62,786 bases of DNA from Chlamydiales bacterium (lineage in GTDB: Bacteria; Chlamydiota; Chlamydiia; Chlamydiales; JAAKFR01), in NCBI GenBank assembly GCA_024233495.1, contig JACKPM010000007.1:1-62786 (forward strand). Direction: 5' to 3'. This document shows, in pieces, positions 27,549 to 36,278 of the stretch. Numbering within the stretch: the stretch's first letter is position 1; every line of letters begins with the position of its first letter. The position numbers and the translations under genes were made by a program. A model generated the notes under the pieces. The model saw only the letters and a list, made by a program, of their open reading frames with translations, was not told where the DNA came from and ran no database searches.

Positions 27549-28469
27549 ATGAAGTTACTTCTAGCTCAACCAAGAGGCTTTTGCGCAGGTGTTGTGCGTG
27601 CCATTCAAATAGTTGAGCGCGCCCTCGAGCTTTGGGGCGCTCCCATCTACGTCAAGCATGAAATCGTGCACAATCGACACGTTGTTGACCGCCTAAAAAA
27701 GATGGGTGCTATTTTCATTGAGGATGTGAATGATGTTCCTGAAGGGGAGCGTCTTATCTACTCAGCTCACGGCGTTTCGCCTGCGGTACGAGAGGCTGCA
27801 AGAAAGCGCAACCTCATTGAAATTGATGCAACATGTGGCCTTGTAACCAAGGTGCACTCTGCGGCAAAACGGTTTGCGCAAAAAGGGCGACATATCATTT
27901 TGATTGGCCACAAAAATCATGTAGAGACGATAGGAACTGCTGGAGAGGCTCCAGAGCAAACGACAATTGTGGAGTGTGCTGAAGATGTTTACAAACTTCC
28001 ATTTACTCAAGAGGACGCACTTTTTTATCTCACACAAACAACGCTTAGCCTGGATGATGTAGAGGGAATCGTGACCTCGTTGAAAGAGCGTTACCCTCAA
28101 ATTGAGACGCTACCAAGCTCCTCGATTTGCTATGCTACTACCAATAGGCAGATGGCGCTGCGCTCTATTGCAGATCATACTGATCTCGTGCTTGTTGTAG
28201 GAGACCCCACAAGTTCTAATTCCAATCGCCTCTGTGAAGTAGCAAAAATGCGCAACGTCCCTGCTCATCTTATTAACCAAAGAGAGGACATCGACCCTAA
28301 ATGGTTAAAAGGTGTCAAAACAATAGGCCTTACTGCTGGAGCCTCTACGCCGGAAGATATTGTGCAAAGCTGTATCGATGAGCTCAAAGTTCTTGGTGTG
28401 AATGAAGTGGAAGATGTCATCTACAAAGAAGAGGATGTCGTCTTTCAATTACCATCTAGCCTCAAATAA
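27549..28469 (+). CDS. ispH: 4-hydroxy-3-methylbut-2-enyl diphosphate reductase
   Basis: Last enzyme of the MEP isoprenoid pathway, making IPP and DMAPP with a [4Fe-4S] cluster. The three cluster cysteines lie in RGFCAGV (Cys12), DATCGLV and SSSICYATTNRQ. Length (306) is normal. Other expected motifs are present: HEIVHN, SAHGVSP and the late SNSNRL and TAGASTPEDIV. AGGA lies seven bases before ATG 27549. It directly follows CPAF. Confidence 0.96.
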   Translation: MKLLLAQPRGFCAGVVRAIQIVERALELWGAPIYVKHEIVHNRHVVDRLKKMGAIFIEDVNDVPEGERLIYSAHGVSPAVREAARKRNLIEIDATCGLVTKVHSAAKRFAQKGRHIILIGHKNHVETIGTAGEAPEQTTIVECAEDVYKLPFTQEDALFYLTQTTLSLDDVEGIVTSLKERYPQIETLPSSSICYATTNRQMALRSIADHTDLVLVVGDPTSSNSNRLCEVAKMRNVPAHLINQREDIDPKWLKGVKTIGLTAGASTPEDIVQSCIDELKVLGVNEVEDVIYKEEDVVFQLPSSLK

Positions 28470-28492
28470 TCTTTCATGCTATTAGAAAGTTT

Positions 28493-29449
28493 GTGAAAAG
28501 ACGTGGACTCCTAGGTAACTTTTTAAATCCGCATCAGCGCAAGATCTGCCGCGGCTTTACCCACTACATCCTCTGGCATTTTGGCTATTATAACGATCCT
28601 TACCCACCAGAGCCACCCCCAAAAGAATTCACCTACCCCAAGCCTGAGGTTCCTTTTGATGCCACTATCCCTTTTGTGACGTGGATCAATCACTCCTCCT
28701 ATCTTGTTAAACTCGACGGCAAAACTTTTTTGACAGATCCTATTTGGAGTGATCGGTGCAGCCCCTTTAACTTTATCGGACCCAAAAGACGACATCCTCC
28801 TCCTATTCAAATCAGTGAGTTGCCTCATATTGACTACGTCATCATCAGTCATAACCACTATGATCACCTTGACAAAGAGACGGTACTTCAGCTGAGTAAG
28901 CTGCAACCTCACATTTTTTGGGTCGTGCCCCATGGTGTGAAGAAGTGGATCAAGCGCACACTGCATACACAAAACATTGTGGAACTCGACTGGTGGGATG
29001 AAGTCGATCATGAGGGAACGCTCTTCACCGCTGTTCCTGCACAACATTTCTCTGGAAGGGGACTTTTTGATCGCAACCGCACTGTTTGGATGGGTGTTGT
29101 TGTAGAGAGAAAAAAACGGTTCTATTTTGCAGGGGATACGGGTTACAATGATTTCGACTTTAAAGAGATAGGAAAACATTTTGGGCATATGGATTTGAGC
29201 TTACTTCCCATTGGCGTCTATTCACCTCGCCGTTTTATGAAAAGTGTGCATGTGAATCCCGAGGATACGGTCAGAATCCACCAAGATGTGCAATCGCAAC
29301 TCAGCGTTGGAGGGCATTGGTGGACATTCCGTCTTTCCTGCGAGCTCATCGACCGCCCACCTTATGACCTTTTCCTTGCACTTCAAGAGCAGGAGCTCCA
29401 CCCCCACTCTTTCCGCGTCTTGAAACCTGGTGAGACAATCAATTGGTAA
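28493..29449 (+). CDS. Metallo-beta-lactamase-fold hydrolase (RomA/NAPE-PLD type)
   Basis: A 318-residue hydrolase with the metal-binding motif SHNHYDHLD (HxHxDH) near residue 118-126, AQHFSGRG and AGDTGYND further on, and GGHWWTF near the C-terminus. The family (beta-lactamase superfamily domain 2) includes NAPE-hydrolysing phospholipase D and UlaG-like proteins, and bacterial members are often called RomA. Chlamydia has a related gene of unknown role. The start is GTG, with no clear ribosome binding site. The next gene begins inside its stop region. Confidence 0.85.
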   Translation: MKRRGLLGNFLNPHQRKICRGFTHYILWHFGYYNDPYPPEPPPKEFTYPKPEVPFDATIPFVTWINHSSYLVKLDGKTFLTDPIWSDRCSPFNFIGPKRRHPPPIQISELPHIDYVIISHNHYDHLDKETVLQLSKLQPHIFWVVPHGVKKWIKRTLHTQNIVELDWWDEVDHEGTLFTAVPAQHFSGRGLFDRNRTVWMGVVVERKKRFYFAGDTGYNDFDFKEIGKHFGHMDLSLLPIGVYSPRRFMKSVHVNPEDTVRIHQDVQSQLSVGGHWWTFRLSCELIDRPPYDLFLALQEQELHPHSFRVLKPGETINW

Positions 29450-30048
29450 AGCTGCTCCTTTTAAATTTTAAAGTCTCTTGCTATCGAATTCTCGAATGGA
29501 TACGTGTTGTTTTTCTCTACTACCCCCGCTTTTTGCTCACAGATCTTAAACTGGCATCTCAATACCTCATCCACAATCCCTATAAGCTGTGCAAACTTGA
29601 CTATGGTGAAACACCGCTCACCACGCTCGACAAGATTGCCAGTGAATGCCGCATCCTTTCCAAAGACACTGTCATCGAGCTTGGGTGTGGGACGGGTCGC
29701 ACCTGTTTTTGGCTCCGCTCCTTTGTAAAATGCAAGGTAGTTGGTGTTGACCTTCTTGCCCCATTCATTGAAAAGGCATGCTCCGTGCGCTCAGATGTTG
29801 AGTTTCGACAAGAAGATATTCTAACTACAGAGCTAAATGGTACGGTCATCTACTTTTATGGCACTTCTTTTAGCGACGATTTTATCAAAAAATTATGTGA
29901 AAAATGCGCCAGCCTCCCTCAAAAAACCCGTTTCATCACCGTTAGCTATCCGCTTAGCGACTACAATTCTCGCTTCCGTACTCTCAAAGAATTTGAGGGG
30001 AGATTTCCTTGGGGTCGTACATCCATCTATCTAAGTCAATTATGTTAA
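29443..30048 (+). CDS. Class I SAM-dependent methyltransferase
   Basis: A 201-residue protein with one N-terminal hydrophobic stretch (about residues 20-35) and a SAM-binding fold: motif I VIELGCGTGRTCFWL near residue 78, the acidic residue in VVGVDLLAPF and a post-motif FRQEDI. The substrate cannot be told; the small size and membrane-proximal N-terminus resemble lipid or quinone methyltransferases. It starts with TTG overlapping the previous stop, so it is coupled to the hydrolase gene. Confidence 0.75.
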   Translation: MVKLLLLNFKVSCYRILEWIRVVFLYYPRFLLTDLKLASQYLIHNPYKLCKLDYGETPLTTLDKIASECRILSKDTVIELGCGTGRTCFWLRSFVKCKVVGVDLLAPFIEKACSVRSDVEFRQEDILTTELNGTVIYFYGTSFSDDFIKKLCEKCASLPQKTRFITVSYPLSDYNSRFRTLKEFEGRFPWGRTSIYLSQLC

Positions 30049-30114
30049 AGGAATATTTTTCTTATAAGGGGCATGTGCTCAGTGTTGAATGTTCCAATTC
30101 TCTAAGGTGTAATG

Positions 30115-30276
30115 TATAGTCAAATCGGTTGAAAATTTTACAAATTCATACCATTTGGCTTTACCAAAGATCGTGCTCGTTCTCATAGACCATAAATGGT
30201 CTAAGTCGAACTCCATCCTTACTTTGGCTTTGCCATCTGCCATGAATTTGTAAAATTTTCAACCGATTTGACTATA
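30115..30276. repeat. Family-1 miniature inverted-repeat element, full copy 1
   Basis: 162 bp with 35-base perfect terminal inverted repeats beginning TATAGTCAAATCGGTTG. In the centre AGACCAT/ATGGTCT forms a small hairpin. No coding capacity. It lies between the convergent methyltransferase and copD-like genes. The ends and flanks (TA on each side) suggest insertion at TA, as with IS630/Tc1-mariner type elements. Confidence 0.9.
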
Positions 30277-30292
30277 GCTGCCAGGATTTGGC

Positions 30293-31645
30293 TTATTGAT
30301 AAAGCATCCTTGCGAGCTCTTGCTCCATACGCAGAATCTGTGTGAGTGTCTCATTCCACGTCTTGAATTCACGATTGTGTTCTTCCATCGTGCGTGTGCT
30401 CTCTTCCCCATCTGTGCGGTGCAGGTTCGATTTGTGATCAGACCACTGTCTTTCGGCCTCGCAGAAGCTCGACTGCACTTGCCCCATCGCTTTGTTCATC
30501 TCGGCAATGGCGAAGCACGCCTTGCTCACGTTATCAAACGTCTTATTCCGCTTGAGGTGTTCAAAGCCGCTCCACGCGCTGCGCAGTTTGTCGATGATCC
30601 AGTCTCCCTTTACATGTCCTACGATGGGGAGAAGACCAGAGACGACACCGAGCACGCCGGCACCGACGCCCGCGAAGAGGAGAAATTTCGCTTGGCTTTT
30701 GAGGTGTTTCACTACCCCTTCCATCCACTCGATCTGATATTCCCGTTCAGATTGGCGGGCGATGCGCTCTTGGTGGTGGTCATGGATTTCGAGTTTCATC
30801 ACTTCAATGAAGAGAAGGAGCACGTCGAAGTGAGAGATGCGTGTGCCGAAGTAGTCGGAGAGGTCTGAGTCTTGCATCATCACTCTGAGGAAGTGTTTGA
30901 AGTCATTTTGCTCCGCGGTGGGGAAGTGCTCTTGCGCAATCCGATCAACTTTGGAGGTGCCCTCAGATTTTTGTGCCTTTTTCACCTTTCTCGGTGCATG
31001 TTGCTTGTTCTTCTTCTGCTCTCTCTCGTTATCGCGATCGACGCGAAGCTGATTGGGTGTAGGGACGCGCTGTGTTTCACCCCGCTGCTGCGCCTTGGTG
31101 AAGATGCTTTGAGGCGTTGCTTTGCGCAAAGTGCCGCTTGGCTCTTGCTTTGCGGTGTGGCCTTCTTTGCGCCCTCGTGTTTGTGTGGGGGGTGGGGGGA
31201 GTTGCGGCTGCGGTTTTGCGAGAGGCTGTGCAAATGCTTCGCTTTCTGTTCTGTGTGTGAATGTGTGCTCAGCACCCTTCTCAGTCGTTTTTTGCCCCTC
31301 TTTTTGCGTGGGAGAAGAAGTTGCTTTTTCTGCTGTGCGTTGCTGAGAATGCATTGTCTCTGAGCGTGTTTGTGTACGCGCTTCAGTTTTTTGCCCCTCA
31401 CTTCTTTCAAAGCTTTTCTCTTTTGCTGTTTCTTTCTCAGTTGCACGCTCTTTGAGTTGAGGCTGCTCGCTCTCTTTTTCAGTCGCCTTCTCAAAGAAGC
31501 TAGGTGGGGTTTCTGGCTTTCCAACAAAGTTAGAGAGAACGGTTTGTGCAAGCGCTGAGACGATGATCTCTTCAGGCGTTTTGAAATCACTCGCTGTTTG
31601 AGCAAAGTTTGTTGAGATTGTTTGTTGAGGCGACGTTTCAATCAT
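30293..31645 (-). CDS. copD: Type III secretion translocator, CopD-like
   Basis: Probable minor hydrophobic translocator (SseD/YopD class) of 450 residues. The first 240 residues are low-complexity, charged and probably disordered (repeated EKE, TEK, TQ, PPPP). From about 290 there is a coiled coil, then one strong membrane segment (FLLFAGVGAGVLGVVSGLLPIVG), then a second coiled coil to the end (TRTMEEHNREFKTWNE, ILRMEQELARML). Start overlaps the copB-like stop as ATGA. Position after chaperone and CopB matches the chlamydial lcrH-copB-copD order. The disordered half is long compared with family norms. Confidence 0.8.
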   Translation of the reverse strand: MIETSPQQTISTNFAQTASDFKTPEEIIVSALAQTVLSNFVGKPETPPSFFEKATEKESEQPQLKERATEKETAKEKSFERSEGQKTEARTQTRSETMHSQQRTAEKATSSPTQKEGQKTTEKGAEHTFTHRTESEAFAQPLAKPQPQLPPPPTQTRGRKEGHTAKQEPSGTLRKATPQSIFTKAQQRGETQRVPTPNQLRVDRDNEREQKKNKQHAPRKVKKAQKSEGTSKVDRIAQEHFPTAEQNDFKHFLRVMMQDSDLSDYFGTRISHFDVLLLFIEVMKLEIHDHHQERIARQSEREYQIEWMEGVVKHLKSQAKFLLFAGVGAGVLGVVSGLLPIVGHVKGDWIIDKLRSAWSGFEHLKRNKTFDNVSKACFAIAEMNKAMGQVQSSFCEAERQWSDHKSNLHRTDGEESTRTMEEHNREFKTWNETLTQILRMEQELARMLYQ

Positions 31646-33111
31646 GCTCTATTTACCTTTTGGTCTGCTCTAAAGAGCTCAACTTCAAATTCCAGTGCGC
31701 GGGAAAGCTCTTCGAAAAGCTGCTCCATGCGGTCGATGCTAGAGCGCACTTTTTCTTCGAGATCTTGCCGCGCATGTTTCAGCTGGGCGAGCTTGATTTG
31801 GTGTTTCCGCACCTCAGCGAGACGGTTTCTGTGCATGTAGTTGCTAATCCCTTCCCCAATGTTGGTTGTGCCGTACCCCATCATGATGACGCCGCCTGTT
31901 ACTAGGGAAGAGGTTTGCATCGCATCTTTGATTGCAGTGAAGCCGCCAAAGACGCCGCCAGCCACACTCAAGATAAGGCAGAGGACGGTAATGCCAATCT
32001 GCATCCACAGAATTGTCGCTTGCTTCTTTTGCGGGTCATCTCCTGGGAGACTTTGCGCAATTTTTTGCCAAGCACCTGTGAGCTGCATGATTTGGTTGGT
32101 AATCTGGATGATGCCTGCTGTCAGTAAAAGCACACCTGCTACAACGCCTACGCCAGTCAAGATAAGCGCAATTCCTGCCATAATTCCCATGAAGCTGGTA
32201 AACCACGAGAAGACTTGTGTTGCTACTGCCCACCTTTTGGCAGACTTCTCATCTTTGATTACCTTCTTCAGCTCTTCAAGACGCTCTTTGTGCGCTTTTT
32301 GGGTTTGCTCCTCGTTGAGGTGGATGTTTTGCTTGGTCTCATAGTGCGATTGTGCATCTGAGATGAGTCCCACCTTGGTCAAAATATAGTAAAGAGCAAA
32401 GATGCCGAGTTTAGGGCGCTGCAAGATGGGGCGGTCAAAGGTGGGCTTGCTGTAACTCGCCTCAATCTTTTTTGAGCTTGCCTGTGGCTTGAAGACACGA
32501 GAAGCAAATATAGCGCCACTCACGGTGCCTTCCTCCTCATGCGTCCACTCCCGCTCGCGGTGCTGCCGCTCCCGCTCTATGTAGTCGTGGTGTAGGGGAG
32601 AGAATTGCTGAAGAGGGTGTGCCAGCTCTTTTTGTGTTGTGCGCTCACCTTCTTTTATTTGTCCTTTTTCTCGTGTCGTCTGCGTCCGATCTGTAGGCTT
32701 GTAGGTGGTGCGGTTTTGGACAAGAGAGGGCGCCTTCGTTTTCGCTTCTCCCCCTTTAGAAGCAGCCAAGTGAAGTGGTTTAGGAAGGGGACGGCTTTGT
32801 TGCAACATGCGGCTTGCTTGCGCCGTGCGTTGAGCTGTTTGTGTGCGCGCTTCTCCTTTGGCTGGAATAAAAGATCGGGAGCTCAAGGGGCGCTTTTGCC
32901 CCTGCTCTTTCATTGGAGATTTTTCGGTGAGTCTCTGCTCGCACATCTCCACCTTCTCTTTCAGCTCAGGAGCCTCTTTGCAGCTGTAGCTCTTTCCTTC
33001 AGGGGTTTGGAGCTTGCCCTCTTGCTTTTGCGAGCGGCTGTGTTCAATCTCTCTCTCAACTTCGGGCGTTTCAATCTCTCCAAACGCCCAGCTTGGAATC
33101 GCTAGTGACAT
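31642..33111 (-). CDS. copB: Type III secretion translocator, CopB-like
   Basis: Probable major hydrophobic translocator (SseC/YopB class) of 489 residues. The first 210 residues are low-complexity and charged. Two long hydrophobic stretches follow (about 305-360, GIMAGIALILTGVGVVAG and beyond, and about 375-415, ITVLCLILSVAGGVFGGF), then a C-terminal coiled coil (LAQLKHARQDLEEKV). This two-segment arrangement is that of pore-forming translocators. A GGAGG site lies seven bases before the ATG, inside the chaperone gene. No sequence match could be run; the call rests on architecture and gene order. Confidence 0.8.
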   Translation of the reverse strand: MSLAIPSWAFGEIETPEVEREIEHSRSQKQEGKLQTPEGKSYSCKEAPELKEKVEMCEQRLTEKSPMKEQGQKRPLSSRSFIPAKGEARTQTAQRTAQASRMLQQSRPLPKPLHLAASKGGEAKTKAPSLVQNRTTYKPTDRTQTTREKGQIKEGERTTQKELAHPLQQFSPLHHDYIERERQHREREWTHEEEGTVSGAIFASRVFKPQASSKKIEASYSKPTFDRPILQRPKLGIFALYYILTKVGLISDAQSHYETKQNIHLNEEQTQKAHKERLEELKKVIKDEKSAKRWAVATQVFSWFTSFMGIMAGIALILTGVGVVAGVLLLTAGIIQITNQIMQLTGAWQKIAQSLPGDDPQKKQATILWMQIGITVLCLILSVAGGVFGGFTAIKDAMQTSSLVTGGVIMMGYGTTNIGEGISNYMHRNRLAEVRKHQIKLAQLKHARQDLEEKVRSSIDRMEQLFEELSRALEFEVELFRADQKVNRA

Positions 33112-33554
33112 ACCTTCACCTCCTCAGCAATTTCAAGGGCCAATGCGGCCTCTTTCTCATCTCCCAAGGCTGTGTAGCAGGCGTGCGCCTGATAGTGCGG
33201 CTCGGGGTTGTGACGATCGATTAGAGTCACCACTGCGTAGCATTTGAGTGCTTTTTCATATTTCTCCAAAAGCTGCAAACACGCTGCGAGCCCCAGCCAA
33301 TAGCGAGAGGTGAGTGGATCAAGCATCACTAAGAAACGAAAAATATTGCTTGCCCGCTTGTAATGTGCCTCTTCATAGAAGGCGTAAGCTTCAGCATACA
33401 TCTCTTCCATCTCTCTGTTGGAGATCTCCAAAGCGAATTGCATCGTCTCGCTTTGTAGAAGCTTCTTTTCGACAAAACCGGCGAGAAAGGCATCAAAGTC
33501 CTCTGGAAACTGCCCACTCTTCGCAACTCTCTCAACGATTCGCTCAAACATCAT
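33102..33554 (-). CDS. lcrH: Type III secretion chaperone, LcrH/SycD family
   Basis: Class II translocator chaperone of 150 residues with three tetratricopeptide repeats: MYAEAYAFYEEAHYKRASNI, then SRYWLGLAACLQLLEKYEKA, then PEPHYQAHACYTALGDEKEA. This pattern is diagnostic for LcrH/SycD/SscA proteins, which hold the two hydrophobic translocators before export. ATG at 33554 overlaps the stop of the upstream gene as ATGA, so I take it as the start rather than 33629. Confidence 0.9.
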   Translation of the reverse strand: MMFERIVERVAKSGQFPEDFDAFLAGFVEKKLLQSETMQFALEISNREMEEMYAEAYAFYEEAHYKRASNIFRFLVMLDPLTSRYWLGLAACLQLLEKYEKALKCYAVVTLIDRHNPEPHYQAHACYTALGDEKEAALALEIAEEVKVCH

Positions 33555-34732
33555 GTTCTCATATTGTGGATGATCGTATCGATCACCTCTTTCATCAACT
33601 TCAACACATTGGAGCGTGCTTGATGGCATTGCGAGGCCTCTTGTAAATAACGCTGCATATCAGTACGTTCAAGCTGCGTGATCTTCTCCATGCTATCCTT
33701 GCGCATCTGGATATTTTCTTTAAGCAGATGCAGCTCTTCTTCACTCCAGGAGTACTTACCCTCTGGTATTTCCACCCCAATTTCCCGAGCCTTATCCACA
33801 AGTTTTTGCATCTCTGGATCATTAGTCCAATCGATCTTCTTTTGCTTGTGCGCATTGATCTTTGCCATCAAAAGGCTCAATGCATCGACATTGTCCGTAC
33901 GGTCCTTAATCTTCATATAGAGCTGGTGCGCCTCAGCTTCCGCTTGTCCCAAAATGCGCGCCATTAATGCCATAAAGCGGATGTAGATGTTCTCTACACC
34001 CCCCAGCGAGACCTTCTCTTCGGGAGGTTCCTCCTTTGAGCCACTCTCATTGATCTCCTTGTTCGCGTGCCGCTGAATGACAACTGTCTTTTTATTTGCT
34101 GCCTTCACACGGAAGAGCTCTTGCTTTTTCTTCTTTTTGTGCTGCTGATCATCATCGCGGTTCTTTCCTTGACCGCCACCCTCACGCTCTTCCACACGGA
34201 GATGACTTTCGGTTTTCTGATGACGCGTGATCGATTGGGGAGTGCTCACTTGAGCTGTCATGGGCTGTGGCTGCGCTGATACCTCTTGCTGTCTTGTAGT
34301 CATTGCTGCATTCATTGAACGAGCAAGAGAGAAGAGGGAGCGGTGCACCTGTGGTTCACTTGATTTTGGCGCCTCAGGGCGTGCCAATGGCAGTTCATTC
34401 GGCTTTGTCGCAGATTCATGGCTTTCGGAGTCAGAAACAGGGATACTTGAGATCTCAATGAGCATCGTGTGGATTTGATCCATAGTCTCCACTTGCTCAG
34501 GCGTGATGTGCGTGAAGCTTTTGCCAGAAGGCATTGTCGCATTTGCAATCATCTCAGGCAGCATAGAAGAGAGCTCAAAAAGCTGCTGAATCATCTCTTC
34601 ACCAGTTAGCAGTTGCCCCCCAACAGTGACTACATGCGCTCCTAGAGTAGAAAAAAGTTCACCCTCAACCTCAGGCATAAACTCTGCCTCTACCATCATA
34701 CGAGGGGATATCTCCATTACTCCTTCTGCCAT
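33551..34732 (-). CDS. First gene of T3SS translocator operon, possible needle-tip or filament protein
   Basis: A 393-residue protein not recognised by sequence. The N-terminal 100 residues are mostly helical, the middle (about 120-235) is disordered and basic (DDDQQHKKKKKQELF), and the last 150 residues form long amphipathic helices ending MKEVIDTIIHNMRT. It sits before chaperone, CopB and CopD, the place held by LcrV in Yersinia (lcrV-lcrH-yopB-yopD) and by SseB in SPI-2 (sseB-sscA-sseC-sseD). The helical C-terminus fits such a role. ATG 34732 has GGGAG about seven bases upstream; the longer GTG start at 34765 is less likely. Confidence 0.65.
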   Translation of the reverse strand: MAEGVMEISPRMMVEAEFMPEVEGELFSTLGAHVVTVGGQLLTGEEMIQQLFELSSMLPEMIANATMPSGKSFTHITPEQVETMDQIHTMLIEISSIPVSDSESHESATKPNELPLARPEAPKSSEPQVHRSLFSLARSMNAAMTTRQQEVSAQPQPMTAQVSTPQSITRHQKTESHLRVEEREGGGQGKNRDDDQQHKKKKKQELFRVKAANKKTVVIQRHANKEINESGSKEEPPEEKVSLGGVENIYIRFMALMARILGQAEAEAHQLYMKIKDRTDNVDALSLLMAKINAHKQKKIDWTNDPEMQKLVDKAREIGVEIPEGKYSWSEEELHLLKENIQMRKDSMEKITQLERTDMQRYLQEASQCHQARSNVLKLMKEVIDTIIHNMRT

Positions 34733-34795
34733 ATCTAGCTCCCTGAATAGTTTAAGGCCTTCCACAATACTCTTAAGGAGGATTTCTTGTAAATA

Positions 34796-34824
34796 TTGAC
34801 GAAATTCACAAGAAGCACTATAGT
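34796..34824 (+). promoter_or_regulatory. Promoter of tRNA-Leu
   Basis: TTGACG (34796-34801), 17 bases, TATAGT (34819-34824), ending 15 bases before the tRNA. A good sigma70/sigma66 match. Confidence 0.75.
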
Positions 34825-34839
34825 CTTGCCCTTTCCACC

Positions 34840-34921
<82 letters not shown>

Positions 34922-34928
34922 TTTTTTG

Positions 34929-34960
34929 GGGAATAGTTGTAAGAGTATTCCCGGCTTTTC
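34929..34960 (+). terminator. Rho-independent terminator of tRNA-Leu
   Basis: GGGAATA (34929-34935) pairs with TATTCCC (34946-34952), loop of 10, followed by GGCTTTTCTATT. Placed just after the tRNA. Confidence 0.6.
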
Positions 34961-35143
34961 TATTCTAAGAGACTTAGATTTATTCAAATAAAATTAAGCA
35001 CAAGGCGGTCCTTTAGCTAAGGCTGAAGGGGCTATTCCGTTAAACTTGCCTTGTTGAATCAATCGAGTGAGGGCTTTTTGTTGGCTAATCTATCGCTTGT
35101 TATACCAATGTTTTTAGAGTTCAGTAACTTCCTCGATAGTTAT
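34961..35143. other. Intergenic stretch without a gene
   Basis: Between the tRNA terminator and the repeat at 35144 I see no gene. CAAGGC near 35001 and GCCTTG near 35049 form a weak inverted repeat that may be an eroded element. Confidence 0.4.
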
Positions 35144-35308
35144 AGATGGTGTCGTCAAATTTTCTCCTTTGTCAGCCGGATCTTTTCTGCCAAAATGCGC
35201 AATCGAAAGCGAAGGGAGTAGCCAAAGCGCTACTTCTGAGGTTGTGAGGGCGCATTTTGCCTAGAAAATCTCTCGCCTCACAAAGGAGAAAATTTGACGA
35301 CACCATCT
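35144..35308. repeat. Family-2 miniature inverted-repeat element, full copy
   Basis: 165 bp. The terminal inverted repeats begin AGATGGTGTCGTCAAATT and are perfect for 28-29 bases, then imperfect to the centre, so the whole element is a long palindrome (CCAAAATGCGC facing GCGCATTTTGCC). No open frame. TA precedes and follows the GATGG end, which suggests a TA target duplication. Partial copies are at 40204 and 55383. Confidence 0.88.
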
Positions 35309-35358
35309 AATTGTTTGGATAAATCTATCTGTGAAAACACACCCCCGTCAAACTTCTG

Positions 35359-36204
35359 TTAAGAAGAAAAGGAGCTTTGCCAGTTGAGAGTGCTCCAAGG
35401 TGTCTTGCTCTCTTTGTTGATGTGGATATGGAGGTGCCAAACACTCTGGCCACCTGGAGCTCCACAGCGCATTTCAAGGAAAAACTTCTCATCCGTGAAG
35501 TCTGTACTTAACCTCTGACACACCTTCTGTGCAAGGGAAATATATGAAGCTATTTCGTCGTCTGACAACTGTATCCAATGGACAGGGATTGAGGTGCTCG
35601 CTTGATTTAGTTCAAAGAAAATAAGGGGCTGTCCACTCTCTTTTTCTGTGATCAAACTAAGTCCACCTTGAAACTGTTTCACAACTTGTAAATCTGCATC
35701 AGTACAGAACATACATGTAGCTGCGTCGTGCTTTCCGCCTGAAGGTATTCCATCAAGATCAAAGGGAGGGGCTTCTTCTCTCCACATAGAGTGAACACTC
35801 CAGCCCTGGTCGTTGAGCTGGATTTTTGCTCCGCTTAGATGCCTTTGATGTGAAATTTGATAGTTATCTATTGCATTCGAAATAAGATGCGTCCACAGTT
35901 GTATGAGTTCTTGACTTTCTGCATCTTTCCAACTCCTCTTTTCTCCAAAAATGGAAGTTAGTGGGGCCGAGAAGTCTTTCTCAGTCAATTTCTCATTATT
36001 TGGCACACTTTTGCTGGAAAATGCTCGCTTCGAAATGACAATTGCGGCTGCAGCCGGTAGAAGAGTGCTTCCGGCATAGCCATAAGGTGGGAGTTGTTTG
36101 ATCACGGAGAGGGCAATCAGTACAATTGCTGTAATTACACAGCTTGTGGCGATCGCTGTGCGTGCGTCGCACCCAAGAGGGTTGGAGCATTCGATTTTGG
36201 CCAT
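35359..36204 (-). CDS. HIT-domain protein with N-terminal bilobed membrane hairpin (Inc-like)
   Basis: Residues about 17-36 and 44-59 are two hydrophobic segments separated by a short turn (KQLPPYG), the hallmark of chlamydial Inc proteins. Residues 150-270 look like a HIT domain: a CMFC pair at 164-167 and the active-site motif GGQSVWHLHIHIN, with histidines 257, 259 and 261. HIT proteins are nucleotide hydrolases or transferases, with the middle histidine as nucleophile. The combination would place a nucleotide-handling enzyme on a membrane, perhaps the inclusion membrane. The linker 60-150 is not recognised. Inc status is inference. Confidence 0.75.
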   Translation of the reverse strand: MAKIECSNPLGCDARTAIATSCVITAIVLIALSVIKQLPPYGYAGSTLLPAAAAIVISKRAFSSKSVPNNEKLTEKDFSAPLTSIFGEKRSWKDAESQELIQLWTHLISNAIDNYQISHQRHLSGAKIQLNDQGWSVHSMWREEAPPFDLDGIPSGGKHDAATCMFCTDADLQVVKQFQGGLSLITEKESGQPLIFFELNQASTSIPVHWIQLSDDEIASYISLAQKVCQRLSTDFTDEKFFLEMRCGAPGGQSVWHLHIHINKESKTPWSTLNWQSSFSS

Positions 36205-36278
36205 AGGCGAGCCATTTTATGTTGTACGGTGTATTTTATTCAACATCCTATAAATCAAAGAGATGTTTATAAATCTAT

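Noticed and set aside
30296..31363. Long plus-strand open frames opposite the copD-like gene
   Set aside because: They mirror the low-complexity, charged coding sequence on the minus strand; products are Cys/Leu/Phe-rich and without starts or ribosome sites. The minus-strand reading has clear coiled coils and membrane segments.
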